Positions 1-9,663 of a stretch of DNA of 64,000 nt are shown in pieces. How positions within the stretch are numbered: position 1 is the first letter of the stretch; every line of letters starts with the position of its first letter. Location of the stretch: the NCBI GenBank assembly GCA_903832085.1, contig CAIKZZ010000009.1, forward strand, positions 45,860-109,859, given 5' to 3'. A model generated the notes under the pieces. The model ran no database searches. It saw only the letters and a list, made by a program, of their open reading frames with translations, and was not told the origin of the DNA. Both the position numbers and the translations under genes were made by a program. Source of the stretch: an uncultured Pseudomonadota bacterium (GTDB lineage: Bacteria > Pseudomonadota > Gammaproteobacteria > Steroidobacterales > Steroidobacteraceae).

Positions 1-689
1 ACGAGCGCACCGATATCCCATGGATGCATCAAAGGATCAATAGCGGCATCCAGTAGGCCGCGACACACGACGGCGTATTGCACGCAATCCCCAATGGGAC
101 GCAGTCGGTCAATCTGTGCAGGCAAGCGCGACAAGCGCCAGGGTCCGCGCTTGCGCGCCATGTCGCTTGCTTTAAAACTGGTGAGCCCCACTTGGGCGCG
201 CGCGAGTGGCGTGGCTTGCGCCACCGAGACGCGCGTGGGCTTTTTGTTTGGGCGACTCAGCCAGCAGCCGTGACCGTTGGCGGCATAGGTGGTCTCGCTT
301 AACGCGGGTAGATGAATCACGCCGAACACCGGCTCGCCATCCTCGATCAAGGACAGTAAGGTGCCGAAGTGCGGCAAGCCGAGTACATAGGAGGCGGTGC
401 CATCAATCGGATCCATGAGCCAGCAGCGCCCACTGCGGGTGAGCGTCCCGCCGTACTCCTCGCCAAGCACGGCATCCTGTGGAAAATGCTGTGCCAGATG
501 ACGCCGCAAAACGCGCTCCGCACCGCGATCGGCCACTGTCACTTCGCTGCCATCGGCTTTGTGGTGGATTTGGGCACGGCGAAAATGTTTAAGCACAATT
601 GCATCACTCGCCGCGAGCATGCTGTGGACCCGCGGTAGCAGTGTCCGCCACTCGCGTGTCGAAAGACGCGGTGGACCTATGCGCCTCAC
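1..689 (-). CDS. Inositol-monophosphatase-like phosphatase, 3' end cut by window edge
   Basis: Magnesium-dependent phosphatase of the inositol monophosphatase / HisN-type histidinol-phosphatase family. The reverse strand stays open from a GTG at 689 to the window edge, so the C-terminus is missing. It carries the family metal-site motifs in order: GEEYG, then DPIDGT about 40 residues later with the two Asp ligands, and a late [11 protein letters not shown] that matches the family WD motif. The GTG was chosen because it overlaps the stop of the upstream gene as GTGA (stop at 686), which indicates translational coupling. A downstream ATG (MLAASDAIV) is possible but would shorten the first helix. 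The substrate (inositol phosphate, histidinol phosphate or another sugar phosphate) cannot be told from this fragment. Confidence 0.85.
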   Translation of the reverse strand, partial: MRRIGPPRLSTREWRTLLPRVHSMLAASDAIVLKHFRRAQIHHKADGSEVTVADRGAERVLRRHLAQHFPQDAVLGEEYGGTLTRSGRCWLMDPIDGTASYVLGLPHFGTLLSLIEDGEPVFGVIHLPALSETTYAANGHGCWLSRPNKKPTRVSVAQATPLARAQVGLTSFKASDMARKRGPWRLSRLPAQIDRLRPIGDCVQYAVVCRGLLDAAIDPLMHPWDIGAL

Positions 690-1186
690 AATCCTAAATC
701 ACTCAATGATGGATGATCGAGTGGTCGAGTTCCGGGGGCTGCCCAATGAAAGAGTCGGTCAGCCTCATTAATACTTAAATCATTGATGGAGGCGATGCGC
801 CGTTGCATGTAGCCGTCTGCATCAAACTCCCAGTTTTCGTTGCCGTAGCTGCGATACCACTGCCCGCTGGCGTCGTGCCACTCGTAGGCAAAGCGCACTG
901 CGATGCGGTTGTCGGTGTAGGCCCACAGTTCTTTGATGAGCCGGTACTCGTGTTCACGTGCCCACTTACGCGTTAAAAACTCAACGATCTGGACACGGCC
1001 TTGGAAAAACTCGGATCGATTGCGCCAGACGCTGTCGGGTGTGTACGCAAGCGCGACTTTCTCTGGATTGCGATGATTCCAGCCGTCCTCAGCCGCGCGG
1101 ACCTTTTGGGTGGCTGTGGCGTGTGTGAAGGGCGGTAGTGGTGGGCGGGGGGTGCTTAAGGGTGCATTTGGGGTCGTACTGGTCAT
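686..1186 (-). CDS. DUF1348 / NTF2-like family protein
   Basis: A 166-residue protein of the DUF1348 branch of the NTF2/SnoaL cone fold. After a Pro-rich N-terminus of about 25 residues, the conserved body contains the typical strings [39 protein letters not shown] and YGNENWEFD. Members are small cytoplasmic proteins of unknown function with a central pocket, often near oxidoreductases. The stop overlaps the start of the phosphatase gene downstream, so both are probably one transcript read leftwards, divergent from the methyltransferase gene at 1404. The family call is firm; no reaction can be assigned. Confidence 0.85.
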   Translation of the reverse strand: MTSTTPNAPLSTPRPPLPPFTHATATQKVRAAEDGWNHRNPEKVALAYTPDSVWRNRSEFFQGRVQIVEFLTRKWAREHEYRLIKELWAYTDNRIAVRFAYEWHDASGQWYRSYGNENWEFDADGYMQRRIASINDLSINEADRLFHWAAPGTRPLDHPSLSDLGL

Positions 1187-1403
1187 GGGGGCTCCGGTCG
1201 ATCTGTCTGGTCGTTTTTAGTGACCATTGGTGGGGCTTGCCCGCAGTGATCCGCGGCGCAGGGGTGCAGACTACCGTAGAGTGCGCGTTCTGTGCAGCAG
1301 GGGTGGACGTCTGGGCTTATCATCAGCACTTTCGCCGCAAAGTGCAGTGTGCGTGTCGGCTGGTTGGTGTGTCCTTGCACGATGGACGCCTGAGGGTGTG
1401 TTT

Positions 1404-2312
1404 ATGGGTCATGCGCTGACAGTATTGGATGGTGGCACAGGGCGTGAGCTGAAGCGGATTGGGGCTCCTTTTCGGCAGCCCGAGTGGTCGGCGCTGGCAC
1501 TCTTGGAGGGGCCGCAGTTTGTGGCTCAGGTCCATGCTAGTTACCTCGCGGCAGGTGCCGATGTCATTACTACCAACAGTTATGCGCTAGTGCCCTTTCA
1601 TATTGGAGCTGCGCGCTTTGCGCTGCGGGGTCTGGAGTTGGCCGAGTTGGCGGGGCGCTTAGCGCGTGAGGCGGCTAACCGTTGTGATCGCCTGGTGCGT
1701 GTTGCGGGTTCCTTGCCGCCCATCTGCGGCTCGTATCGCGCGGATTGGTTTGATGCAGAGTTTGCGCGGCCCATTCTTGCGACCTTGGTCGCGGGCCTGA
1801 CGCCTTTTATTGATCACTGGCAAGCCGAAACGTTAAGCACGATTGCCGAGGCACGCCTCGTGCGTGAGGTGCTCGGGCACACCACCAGTCCGCTGTGGTT
1901 ATCCTTTACGCTCACCGACACGCCATCCGTCCCCGGGACTGCCGTGCTGCGCAGTGGTGAGTCTGTTAGTGCGGCCGTAAGGGCAGCAGTGGACTTACAG
2001 GCATCCGCCGTACTTTTTAATTGCAGTCAGCCCGAAGTGATGAGCGATGCGGTGCGCGTGAGTCTTACGACGCTGCAAGCACTGGGTAAAGACGCTGCCA
2101 TTGAGATCGGAGTGTATGCGAACGCATTCATGCCGCAACGCGCCGATGCCGAGGCCAATAGTGATCTGACCACGATTCGGGCCGACCTCACGCCCGAGGG
2201 CTACTTGCGTTGGGTGCGTGAGTGGATTGAGTTGGGTGCACGTATCGTGGGGGGTTGCTGCGGCATTGGGCCTGAGCACATTGCTACCATTTGCCACAGT
2301 GTGCGCGCCTAA
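1404..2312 (+). CDS. Homocysteine S-methyltransferase family protein
   Basis: A 302-residue Zn-dependent methyltransferase of the pterin-independent homocysteine S-methyltransferase family (MmuM/BHMT-like). It begins with LDGGTGRELKRIG, continues with DVITTNSYAL, and has the zinc-binding cysteines in LFNCSQPE and GGCCGIGPEHI. The ATG at 1404 is chosen because the homology begins there; an open frame extends upstream to 1227 but has no family residues. The methyl donor may be S-methylmethionine, betaine or another onium compound. It is the first gene of a rightward run with an acyl-CoA dehydrogenase, an SDR and two ligases, where it may take a methyl group from a catabolic substrate (inference). 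A second family member lies at 54097. Confidence 0.88.
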   Translation: MGHALTVLDGGTGRELKRIGAPFRQPEWSALALLEGPQFVAQVHASYLAAGADVITTNSYALVPFHIGAARFALRGLELAELAGRLAREAANRCDRLVRVAGSLPPICGSYRADWFDAEFARPILATLVAGLTPFIDHWQAETLSTIAEARLVREVLGHTTSPLWLSFTLTDTPSVPGTAVLRSGESVSAAVRAAVDLQASAVLFNCSQPEVMSDAVRVSLTTLQALGKDAAIEIGVYANAFMPQRADAEANSDLTTIRADLTPEGYLRWVREWIELGARIVGGCCGIGPEHIATICHSVRA

Positions 2313-2342
2313 ACGCCGCCATAGTATTTACAGGATATCGCC

Positions 2343-3557
2343 ATGGATTTTGCGACGAGTACGAAAGCCCAGGAGTTACTAAAGCGACTGCATGCGTTCA
2401 TGGATGAACATGTGTATCCGGCGGAGGCAATTTACGATGAGCAGTTGGCGGGTTTCGGCGTCAATCGTTGGCAAGTGCTGCCGATTGTGGAAGAGCTGAA
2501 AGTCAAAGCCCGCGCGGCCGGGCTTTGGAATCTGTTTTTGCCGGAGTCGAGTGCCGGTGCGGGTTTGTCGAACCTGGATTACGCGCCGCTGTGCGAGGTG
2601 ATGGGGCAGATTCCGTGGGCACCGGAGGTCTTTAACTGCTCAGCCCCTGACACCGGCAATATGGAATTACTTGAGCGTTATGCCACTGAGGCTCAAAAAG
2701 AACGCTGGTTGCGCCCGCTGCTGGATGGCTCCATTCGGTCGGCGTTTTTGATGACCGAACCCGATGTGGCGTCCTCTGATGCGACCAATGTGCAGACCAG
2801 TATTCGGCGCGAGGGCGACGTTTACGTGATCAATGGTCGCAAGTGGTGGTCGTCCGGTGTGGGGGATCCGCGCTGCGAGATTTATATCCTCATGGGGAAA
2901 ACCGATCCTACGGCTGCGACACATCAACAGCAGTCACAGATTTTGATACCGGCGAACACGCCCGGGATCCGGATTGTGCGTATGTTGTCGGTATTTGGTT
3001 ATGACGATGCGCCGCACGGTCATGCCGAGATGGTCTTTGAGAACGTGAAGGTGCCGGTCGATCACATGATTCTCGGTGAAGGACGTGGTTTTGAGATTGC
3101 GCAAGGGCGCTTAGGACCGGGTCGTATTCATCATTGCATGCGCACCATTGGTATTGCGGAGCGGGCGCTTGCGCTTTTATGCCAACGGATTAGCAGCCGT
3201 ACGGCCTTTGGTAAGCGCATTGTGGAGCATTCGGTGTGGGAGGAGCGTATTGCAGATGCGCGTATTGAAATCGAGTGTGCGCGCTTGCTGACACTCAAAG
3301 CGGCGTGGATGATGGACACTGCAGGCAACAAAAGTGCGCGTGCGTTGATCGCGATGATTAAAGTGAAAGCACCACTGATGGCACTTAAAATTTTGGATGA
3401 GGCAATGCAAGGCTTCGGGGCGGCAGGCTTATCGGCCGAGCCGCGTCTGGCTGCACTGTATGCACATGTGCGGACTTTGCGTTTTGCTGATGGCCCTGAC
3501 GATGTACATCGTCGGACAATTGCGCATCTGGAGCTGAAGCAGCAGAACTTGAAGTAG
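2343..3557 (+). CDS. Acyl-CoA dehydrogenase (ACAD10/11-like)
   Basis: A 404-residue FAD-dependent acyl-CoA dehydrogenase that would introduce a 2,3 double bond into an acyl-CoA. The order is the usual one: N-terminal helical domain, beta domain with [13 protein letters not shown] (flavin and substrate contacts, around residue 140) and NGRKWWSSG, then the C-terminal helical domain with [20 protein letters not shown] and GFGAAGLS. The GRIHHCMR region and overall sequence fit the ACAD10/11 branch, here stand-alone without the kinase domain of the animal proteins. It lies 30 bp after the methyltransferase gene and 36 bp before an SDR and is presumably co-transcribed. Family is secure; chain-length preference is not visible. 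Confidence 0.93.
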   Translation: MDFATSTKAQELLKRLHAFMDEHVYPAEAIYDEQLAGFGVNRWQVLPIVEELKVKARAAGLWNLFLPESSAGAGLSNLDYAPLCEVMGQIPWAPEVFNCSAPDTGNMELLERYATEAQKERWLRPLLDGSIRSAFLMTEPDVASSDATNVQTSIRREGDVYVINGRKWWSSGVGDPRCEIYILMGKTDPTAATHQQQSQILIPANTPGIRIVRMLSVFGYDDAPHGHAEMVFENVKVPVDHMILGEGRGFEIAQGRLGPGRIHHCMRTIGIAERALALLCQRISSRTAFGKRIVEHSVWEERIADARIEIECARLLTLKAAWMMDTAGNKSARALIAMIKVKAPLMALKILDEAMQGFGAAGLSAEPRLAALYAHVRTLRFADGPDDVHRRTIAHLELKQQNLK

Positions 3558-3593
3558 CACTGCGCTGATCGGAGTGCTGTTAGGGAGATTTGC

Positions 3594-4385
3594 ATGACAT
3601 CACTGTTTGATTTGACGGGCCAAGTGGCGCTGATCACTGGCGCAAGCCGCGGTATTGGTCGTGCGATTGCTATTGAAATGGCTCGGCATGGCGCCAAGGT
3701 GGTGGTCTCGAGTCGCAAATTGGCTGCGTGCGAAGCGGTGGTTGAGGAGATTGAGAATGAGGGTGGCGAGGCGCTGGCGGTGGCGTGCCATGTCGGGGAC
3801 AAAGCGCAGCTGCAATCCTTGGTCGATACCACGCTGCAACATTTTGGGCGCATTGATACTTTGGTGTGCAATGCCGCAGTGAATACCCATTTTGGGCCCT
3901 CGCTCGACATCAGTGACGAGAGTTTTGACAAGATCATGCAGACCAATGTGCGTAGCGCCTTTTGGTTGTGCAACATGGTCTTGCCGCAGATGGCGGACCG
4001 ACGTGATGGCACGATTATTTTATTGGGCTCGGTCGCAGGCTTGGCTGGCAACAGTAAGATCGGCGTCTATGGCATCTCAAAGGCCGCGACCATGCAACTC
4101 ACGCGCAATCTTGCGGTGGAGTGGGGGCCCCACAATGTGCGCATCAACTGCATTGCCCCTGGTGTAGTGCGTACCGAGTTTGCACGTGCACTGTGGGCTG
4201 ATCCTAAATTACACCAACGCTTGATTCAGCAGTATCCGTTGCAGCGCATCGGTGAGCCGCGCGATGTGGCAGGAGCCGCAGTCTTCTTGGCCTCGCGTGC
4301 GAGTGATTGGATGACGGGGCAGACCTTGGTCTTGGATGGCGGTGGTGGTATCTCGGGGCCCGAAAACAGTCAGGATCCCTCTTGA
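3594..4385 (+). CDS. Short-chain dehydrogenase/reductase
   Basis: A 263-residue classical SDR. The nucleotide-binding TGASRGIG lies at residues 15-22, the structural motif reads CNAAVN in place of NNAG, the catalytic Ser is in LLGSVAGL, and the Tyr/Lys pair is YGISK. The C-terminal segment GQTLVLDGGGG is typical of FabG-like SDRs. Its place between an acyl-CoA dehydrogenase and two acyl-CoA ligase-like genes suggests a 3-hydroxyacyl-CoA or alcohol dehydrogenase step in a beta-oxidation-like route (inference). RBS GGGAGA precedes the ATG. The stop is 21 bp before the next gene. Confidence 0.92.
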   Translation: MTSLFDLTGQVALITGASRGIGRAIAIEMARHGAKVVVSSRKLAACEAVVEEIENEGGEALAVACHVGDKAQLQSLVDTTLQHFGRIDTLVCNAAVNTHFGPSLDISDESFDKIMQTNVRSAFWLCNMVLPQMADRRDGTIILLGSVAGLAGNSKIGVYGISKAATMQLTRNLAVEWGPHNVRINCIAPGVVRTEFARALWADPKLHQRLIQQYPLQRIGEPRDVAGAAVFLASRASDWMTGQTLVLDGGGGISGPENSQDPS

Positions 4386-4406
4386 TGTGGATGGACGAGA
4401 AGTAAC

Positions 4407-5909
4407 ATGCAGCAACTGAATCGTATCTATGAGTGGGCTCGAACGCGTCCTGAAAAAACGGCACTCGTTCATAACGACGTCGTTTGGTCGTATGCCGCGT
4501 TTGCGCGGGCGATTGAACTGCAGCGCATCTTTTTTATGCGTCAGGCGCTGCCCGTGGGAAAGATAGCGGTGGTGGTGATTGATCATCGCGTGCATGCATG
4601 GTGTGTGCTGCATGCGCTGCGTTCACTGGGACTTACGACCGTGGTTGAGACCTCGATGACAGTGGCCGCTCAGCTGCAGCTGAACGATGTGGCGTGCGTG
4701 GTCGTGAAAGAAGGCGATCAGCAGCATCCAGAGTTAAGGGCGTTTGCCGGCATCCCCATTCTTGTGGCGATCGACACGACCATGCCCCCTGAGGCATCGG
4801 TATGCGTGATTCCTAGTGCGGTGGAAAATACTCTGACGGGGGATGTGATTTTACTGTCCTCGGGTACCACGGGACGCATCAAAAAACTTCGGCTGGGTGC
4901 TCAGTATGATGTGGAGCGTATGCGCAACACCGTAACGATGTACGGCATCGATGAGCGCACATGGTTGCATGCGTTGAACTACCCGCTGTCAATGGCAGGT
5001 GGATACACGTTGCCAAGTGCTGTGTGGTGGTGCGGTGGAACGGTGGTGTTTGATCAGCGAGTCGACGTCTTTGAACATTTATTTGCCCAGCCGATCACGC
5101 TGTGCTTTATGTCGCCGAGCGTTGCCGAGGCCTTTAACCGTGCGCCAGCGGTTCGTCCCAGCGCCGGACAGTTAACGATTTTGGTGGGCGGCGGACGATT
5201 GTCCGATAGCGCCGCGAGGGCTCTCATTGCAAAAACGGGCGCGATCTTGCAGTTGGTGTATGGGAGTACAGAGTTGGCAGGCAGTCGGACATTGGCGCTG
5301 ATGTCGACGTACCGGTCCCATGACGATTTGCACACCTTTGACGTGTGTGTTGGGCGCCGCGTGCACGTGGTGGACGATGCGGGTCGGGAGTGTCCGCCCG
5401 AGGTCACGGGAATGCTGTGGATTGCGCTGGAGCAGGCCGATGCACGCGAATATATGGACGATCCTGAGGGCAGCGCACAGCACTTCAAAGGCGGTGGGTT
5501 TTATCCAGGGGATGCAGGAATGCGTCTGCCGGATGGGCGTATTCGCGTGCTGGGGCGCAGCGCAGATGTACTCAATGCGAAAGGAGGCAAGTTTTTACTT
5601 GATCCACTCGAGCGAGAAGCAGCTGCGTTTGTCGGTGGTAATGCGGTGTGTTTGTTTTCGCGCCTTGATGCACATGGCAATGATCAGTTGATGGTCGCAA
5701 TAGAGACCTTAGGACCGGTGACGCAGGATCAGTTGCAGGCACTGAACGGTTGGTTGGTAAAGACCTTGCAGTTTCATACGATCCATGTCGAGGGCGTGGC
5801 TCGCTTTCCGCGTACCGCGGGCGGTATGCAGAAGATCGATCGGCAGGCCTTACGAGTGATGGTTCTGGCTGGTGCGACCGCGCAGCCGGTAGGATCGCAG
5901 TCTTCTTAA
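4407..5909 (+). CDS. Adenylate-forming enzyme (acyl-CoA synthetase-like), tandem copy 1
   Basis: A 500-residue ANL-superfamily enzyme that should activate a carboxylate with ATP. Core motifs are visible but partly divergent: the P-loop is LLSSGTTGRIKK instead of SGTTGxPKG, followed by YGSTEL (A5), FYPGDAGMRLPDGRIRVLGR (A7/A8, usually TGD) and the C-terminal FPRTAGGMQKIDR with the catalytic Lys. The N-terminal domain is shorter than in long-chain ligases. A paralogue of nearly equal length follows 48 bp downstream. A 71-bp block (4468-4538) is identical in the two genes. Substrate unknown; the operon suggests a branched or cyclic acid destined for beta-oxidation. Confidence 0.85.
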   Translation: MQQLNRIYEWARTRPEKTALVHNDVVWSYAAFARAIELQRIFFMRQALPVGKIAVVVIDHRVHAWCVLHALRSLGLTTVVETSMTVAAQLQLNDVACVVVKEGDQQHPELRAFAGIPILVAIDTTMPPEASVCVIPSAVENTLTGDVILLSSGTTGRIKKLRLGAQYDVERMRNTVTMYGIDERTWLHALNYPLSMAGGYTLPSAVWWCGGTVVFDQRVDVFEHLFAQPITLCFMSPSVAEAFNRAPAVRPSAGQLTILVGGGRLSDSAARALIAKTGAILQLVYGSTELAGSRTLALMSTYRSHDDLHTFDVCVGRRVHVVDDAGRECPPEVTGMLWIALEQADAREYMDDPEGSAQHFKGGGFYPGDAGMRLPDGRIRVLGRSADVLNAKGGKFLLDPLEREAAAFVGGNAVCLFSRLDAHGNDQLMVAIETLGPVTQDQLQALNGWLVKTLQFHTIHVEGVARFPRTAGGMQKIDRQALRVMVLAGATAQPVGSQSS

Positions 5910-5957
5910 GTGGTACGACGCACGATGCCATGTAACGTTCCGCTCGATGAGTAGCCT

Positions 5958-7466
5958 ATGCAGCAATTAAATCGGATCTATGAGTGGGCCCACACCCAAC
6001 CTGACAAAACCGCAATCATTCATAACGACGTCGTTTGGTCGTATGCCGCGTTTGCGCGGGCGATTGAACTGCAGCGCATCTTTTTTATGGGTCAGGCGCT
6101 GCCCGTTGGCAAGCTGGCGCTTGTACTGATTGATCATCGTGTGCACGCGTGGTGCGTACTGTATGCACTACGTTCACTCGGGCTCACGACTCTGGTTGAG
6201 ACCTCGATACCACTGGCAGGCCGCTTGCAGTTAAAAGACGTGGCATGCGTGGTGGTCAAAGAAGGCGATCAGAACCATTCAGCGTTAAGTGCATTTGCCG
6301 GAACCCCCATTCTTGTGGCGGCCGACACGACCATGCCCCCTGAGGCATCGGCATGCGTGATTCCAAGTGCGGTGGAACATACTCAGACTGGGGATGTGAT
6401 TTTACTGTCCTCGGGTACCACGGGACGCATTAAAAAGATTCGGATCAGTGCTGAGTTTGATGCTGCTCGCAATATGAGCAAAGCCCAAGAATTTGGTATT
6501 GACGACACAACGTGGCTGCATAACGTGGTCTATCCCATGTCTATGTTAGGTGGCTATCGATTGCCCGACACAGTGTGGTGGTGCGGTGGTACGGTGGTCT
6601 ATGACCAGCGTCCAAATGCACTAGAGCATCTGCTGGATTATCCGATTACGTTGTGCTTCATGTCGCCGAGCGTTGCAGAAGCATTTAATCAAACACCATC
6701 GGCTCGACCCAAACCCGGGCAGTTAACCATGTTGGTCGGGGGCGGACGGTTTTCCGATACCGCCGCGCGGGCTCTCATCGCAAAAACGGGCGCGACCTTG
6801 CGCCTCGCGTATGGCAGTACGGAACTGACAGGCGATAAACCCGTGGTGCTGACGTCGACCTACCGGACACGCGAGGATCTCGATACATTTGATGTGCGCC
6901 CGGGGCGTCGAGTGCATGTGGTGGATGATGCGGGCCGGGAGTGTCCGCCCGAGGTCATGGGAATGCTATGGATTGCATTGGAGCAGGCCGATATACGCGG
7001 TTACTTGGATGATCCTGACGGCAGCGCGAGGTATTTCAAGGGTGGTGGGTTCTATCCGGGTGATCTTGGGACTCGCTTGCCGGATGGACGCATTCGGGTT
7101 CTTGGTCGGACGGAGGAAGTGTTGAATGTGAAAGGGGTTAAGTTTTTACTCGGTCCACTTGAGCAGGAAGCGGCTGAGATCGTTGGTGGTAACCCAGTGA
7201 GTGTATTTTCGCGCTTGGATGCGAGTGGGAACGATCAGTTGATGGTTGCGATCGAGACCTTGATGCCGGTGACGGCCGAGCAGTTGCGGGCGCTTAAAGA
7301 TTGGTTGATGCAGAAGTTGCATCTGCACAGGATACATTTTGAGGGTATTGCGCAATTCCCGCGCACTGCGGGCGGTATGCAGAAGATCGATCGGCAGGCC
7401 TTACATGCGTTGCTTCTAGCTACTGTGGGCGAGGGTGTGCCACTGGTGGGATCGCAATCCGTCTGA
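5958..7466 (+). CDS. Adenylate-forming enzyme (acyl-CoA synthetase-like), tandem copy 2
   Basis: A 502-residue paralogue of the gene at 4407, with the same unusual P-loop LLSSGTTGRIKK, YGSTEL, FYPGDLGTRLPDGRIRVLGR and a C-terminal Lys in GGMQKIDR. The proteins align end to end. They are nearly identical in the first 50 residues and in the nucleotide-binding motifs, and diverge in the middle, where substrate pockets usually sit (about residues 165-250). This looks like a tandem duplication followed by specialisation. It is the last gene of the rightward run that begins at 1404; the next gene, on the other strand, ends 4 bp away, so the two transcripts converge. Confidence 0.85.
   Translation: MQQLNRIYEWAHTQPDKTAIIHNDVVWSYAAFARAIELQRIFFMGQALPVGKLALVLIDHRVHAWCVLYALRSLGLTTLVETSIPLAGRLQLKDVACVVVKEGDQNHSALSAFAGTPILVAADTTMPPEASACVIPSAVEHTQTGDVILLSSGTTGRIKKIRISAEFDAARNMSKAQEFGIDDTTWLHNVVYPMSMLGGYRLPDTVWWCGGTVVYDQRPNALEHLLDYPITLCFMSPSVAEAFNQTPSARPKPGQLTMLVGGGRFSDTAARALIAKTGATLRLAYGSTELTGDKPVVLTSTYRTREDLDTFDVRPGRRVHVVDDAGRECPPEVMGMLWIALEQADIRGYLDDPDGSARYFKGGGFYPGDLGTRLPDGRIRVLGRTEEVLNVKGVKFLLGPLEQEAAEIVGGNPVSVFSRLDASGNDQLMVAIETLMPVTAEQLRALKDWLMQKLHLHRIHFEGIAQFPRTAGGMQKIDRQALHALLLATVGEGVPLVGSQSV
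6019..6089 (+). repeat. 71-bp block identical to 4468-4538
   Basis: Within the two tandem ligase genes, positions 6019-6089 match 4468-4538 base for base, offset by 1551 bp. The flanking coding sequence shows many synonymous and non-synonymous differences. A further identical stretch covers the P-loop codons. The pattern fits a recent tandem duplication or gene conversion between the copies. Confidence 0.8.
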
Positions 7467-7469
7467 GAG

Positions 7470-7922
7470 CTAGGCGCGCTGCCACGTAATGCGGTGTACG
7501 CGACGTGTGACCCCATCGGACTCCTCAGCGGCAAGTAACAAGTGTGGACCTGCAAACGAGGCGACTCGCACTTGGCGGGTGCCAATGAGCGCGGCATTGA
7601 GCGATAAAATGACCGTGTGCACCACGTTATTTCCATCCAATTCCCAACGAGCGGTATAGGCGAGGTACTCGCTCATGGCGTGTGCGCGAGATGCAAGATC
7701 TGCTTGGCGGACACTTGCCGCTGATAACGGTGTGCGGGTGTGCTGCGAGAGCGTGGCGCTCATCCAACCTGATGCCGTATACACGATCAGCCCCGTGGCA
7801 TCGCGTCCGAACGGGTAGGTTTTACGGCCATCCGCCATCTCGATGTGCCAGTCGACGAGTGTCCATGCGCCAACGAGGGTGTCTGGGGTCAGTGTCATAG
7901 TCGGTGCCTTCTTAGTCTGCAT
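7470..7922 (-). CDS. Lipocalin-like domain protein
   Basis: A 150-residue protein of the bacterial lipocalin-like family (Pfam Lipocalin_5 type). It opens with LVGAWTLVDWHIEMADG and has YPFGRDATGLIVYTASGWMSA and WELDGNNVVHTV, as expected of a small beta-barrel. No signal peptide is evident. The ATG at 7922 overlaps the stop codon of the upstream ligase (TAATG), so it is translationally coupled to that gene. An internal ATG (residue 9) is an alternative start. Members commonly lie beside acyl-CoA ligases and hydroxylases in catabolic clusters; a role in binding a hydrophobic intermediate is inference. Confidence 0.8.
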   Translation of the reverse strand: MQTKKAPTMTLTPDTLVGAWTLVDWHIEMADGRKTYPFGRDATGLIVYTASGWMSATLSQHTRTPLSAASVRQADLASRAHAMSEYLAYTARWELDGNNVVHTVILSLNAALIGTRQVRVASFAGPHLLLAAEESDGVTRRVHRITWQRA

Positions 7923-9463
7923 TACGATGGTTGAGTGAATGTGGCCGCGTAGCGCTCGCGCAAGAGCGCTTTTTGGACCTTGCCCATGGTATTGCGTGGT
8001 AGGGTGTTCAGTATAAAAATCGCTTTCGGGGTTTTAAAGGCCGCTAACTGCGCGCGCGCGGCCGCAATCAGTGCCGCAGGATCCGGCGTCATGCCCGCGC
8101 GCACCGAGATTGCAGCGATGACCGCTTCCCCAAAATCCGGATGTGGGACGCCAAAGACCGCACTTTCATCCACTCCGGGAAGCGTATCGAGCACGCACTC
8201 GATCTCTTTCGGATAGACATTCAAACCGCCAGAGATGATGAGATCTTTGGCGCGGCCTACAATGGTCAGATACCCGCGTGCATCAAACGTGCCGAGATCG
8301 CCCGTGATAAAAAAGCCATTCTCTCGCCATTCGGTGGCCGTCTTTTCGGGATTGCGCCAGTAGCCGGCAGACACGCTCGGCCCACGCACTTCAATCCCGC
8401 CGGCGTCTCCCGTGGGTACCGGCGTGCCATTGGAATCGACTACGCGGCATTCGGTGAGCGGTAGTGGTATTCCGACGGAGCCTGCGACGCGATCGCCCGT
8501 GTAGGGGTTCGTGCTAATGATGCCGCATTCTGACATGCCATAGCGTTCAAGCACGCGATGGCCCGTACGCGACTCGAACTCAATAAAGGTCTGTGCTAAC
8601 AGTGGCGCGGATCCACAGACGAACAAGCGGATGTGGCGCGTACTGTCTTTTGATAAAGACGGTTCTGTCAGGAGCCTTGTGTAGTAGGTTGGTACACCCA
8701 TGAAGAGTGTGGCGTGGGCGAGGTCTTGTACAACGCGTGTGCTATCAAAAGCCGTCAGTAGCTGAATACGCCCACCCGCAAGCAGGAGAGTGTTCAGTGC
8801 CACAAACAAGCCGTGTATGTGATACAGCGGCAGCGCGTGTAGCAACACGTCCGCGTGGGTGATCTGCCATGCGTGAATCAGATCGTTTGCATTGGACGTT
8901 AAATTGCCGTGCGTGATCATGGCGCCTTTGGAGCGACCCGTGGTGCCGGAGGTATAGATAATGGCCGCAAGATCGCTCGCCGTGACCCGCACTTTAGCCG
9001 CTGGGGTGTGGGGTTGGGCTGCGAACGCACTCCAGCTGCCGCTGCCGTCGGCATCGAGCGTGTATAGGCGCGCGCCTGCGGCCTGTGCAATAGACGTCAG
9101 TTCAGACACCTGGCTGCTACCACATACCAATAGAGCCGGCGTGGCATCGTTTAAGAAGTATGCAAGTTCGGCGGCGACGTAGCCGGTGTTTAAGGGCACG
9201 TACACGGCCCCGACTTGCAAGGTTGCCAAATACAGCACGCACTGCGTCACGGATTTGTCGGCGTGCACCGCGATGCGGTCGCCTAGACACACGCCGAGCG
9301 CATGCAGCGCGTTGGCATGCTGCTGCACCGCCTGTAATAGCGCATGGCCTGACAAGGGATGGCCGTCCTGCTCGATGACGGTCCGATCCCCCACCTGTCG
9401 CAGGCGTGTTGCGATAGCAGCCCATAGTCCGTCGTTGGGCTGTAGTGTGGGTGCTTCGGGCAT
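7922..9463 (-). CDS. Acyl-CoA synthetase (malonyl-CoA synthetase-like)
   Basis: A 513-residue ANL ligase with canonical motifs: IIYTSGTTGRSKGAM (P-loop), YGMSECG (A5), GFFITGDLGTFDARGYLTIVGRAKDLIISGGLNVYP split over A7/A8, and PRNTMGKVQKALLRE with the catalytic Lys. The sequence LYHIHGLFVALN and the overall pattern resemble MatB-type malonyl/methylmalonyl-CoA synthetases and related medium-chain ligases. It is coupled to the lipocalin-like gene by a TAATG overlap. The 200 bp upstream, towards the divergent permease gene at 9664, should hold its promoter. Confidence 0.9.
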   Translation of the reverse strand: MPEAPTLQPNDGLWAAIATRLRQVGDRTVIEQDGHPLSGHALLQAVQQHANALHALGVCLGDRIAVHADKSVTQCVLYLATLQVGAVYVPLNTGYVAAELAYFLNDATPALLVCGSSQVSELTSIAQAAGARLYTLDADGSGSWSAFAAQPHTPAAKVRVTASDLAAIIYTSGTTGRSKGAMITHGNLTSNANDLIHAWQITHADVLLHALPLYHIHGLFVALNTLLLAGGRIQLLTAFDSTRVVQDLAHATLFMGVPTYYTRLLTEPSLSKDSTRHIRLFVCGSAPLLAQTFIEFESRTGHRVLERYGMSECGIISTNPYTGDRVAGSVGIPLPLTECRVVDSNGTPVPTGDAGGIEVRGPSVSAGYWRNPEKTATEWRENGFFITGDLGTFDARGYLTIVGRAKDLIISGGLNVYPKEIECVLDTLPGVDESAVFGVPHPDFGEAVIAAISVRAGMTPDPAALIAAARAQLAAFKTPKAIFILNTLPRNTMGKVQKALLRERYAATFTQPS

Positions 9464-9663
9464 AGGGCGAGACTGGTGTGAGCGGCTGTAAAGAGGCCAA
9501 TATACGTGAGTTCAGTCATCCGTGAGAACCGTCATGTCTTCTTCACCGGCAGGGACTACACTGCCATCTTTGGGCACACCCTGACACGTGGAGTTAGCCG
9601 CATGACGACGCAGGGGCACAGTGTCTGGTGTATGGCGATGGGCTGTAGGCGCGCGCATCCGTG

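Noticed and set aside
3131..4051. 306-codon open frame on the minus strand
   Set aside because: Fully antisense to the acyl-CoA dehydrogenase and SDR genes, with low-complexity Ser/Ala composition typical of a shadow.
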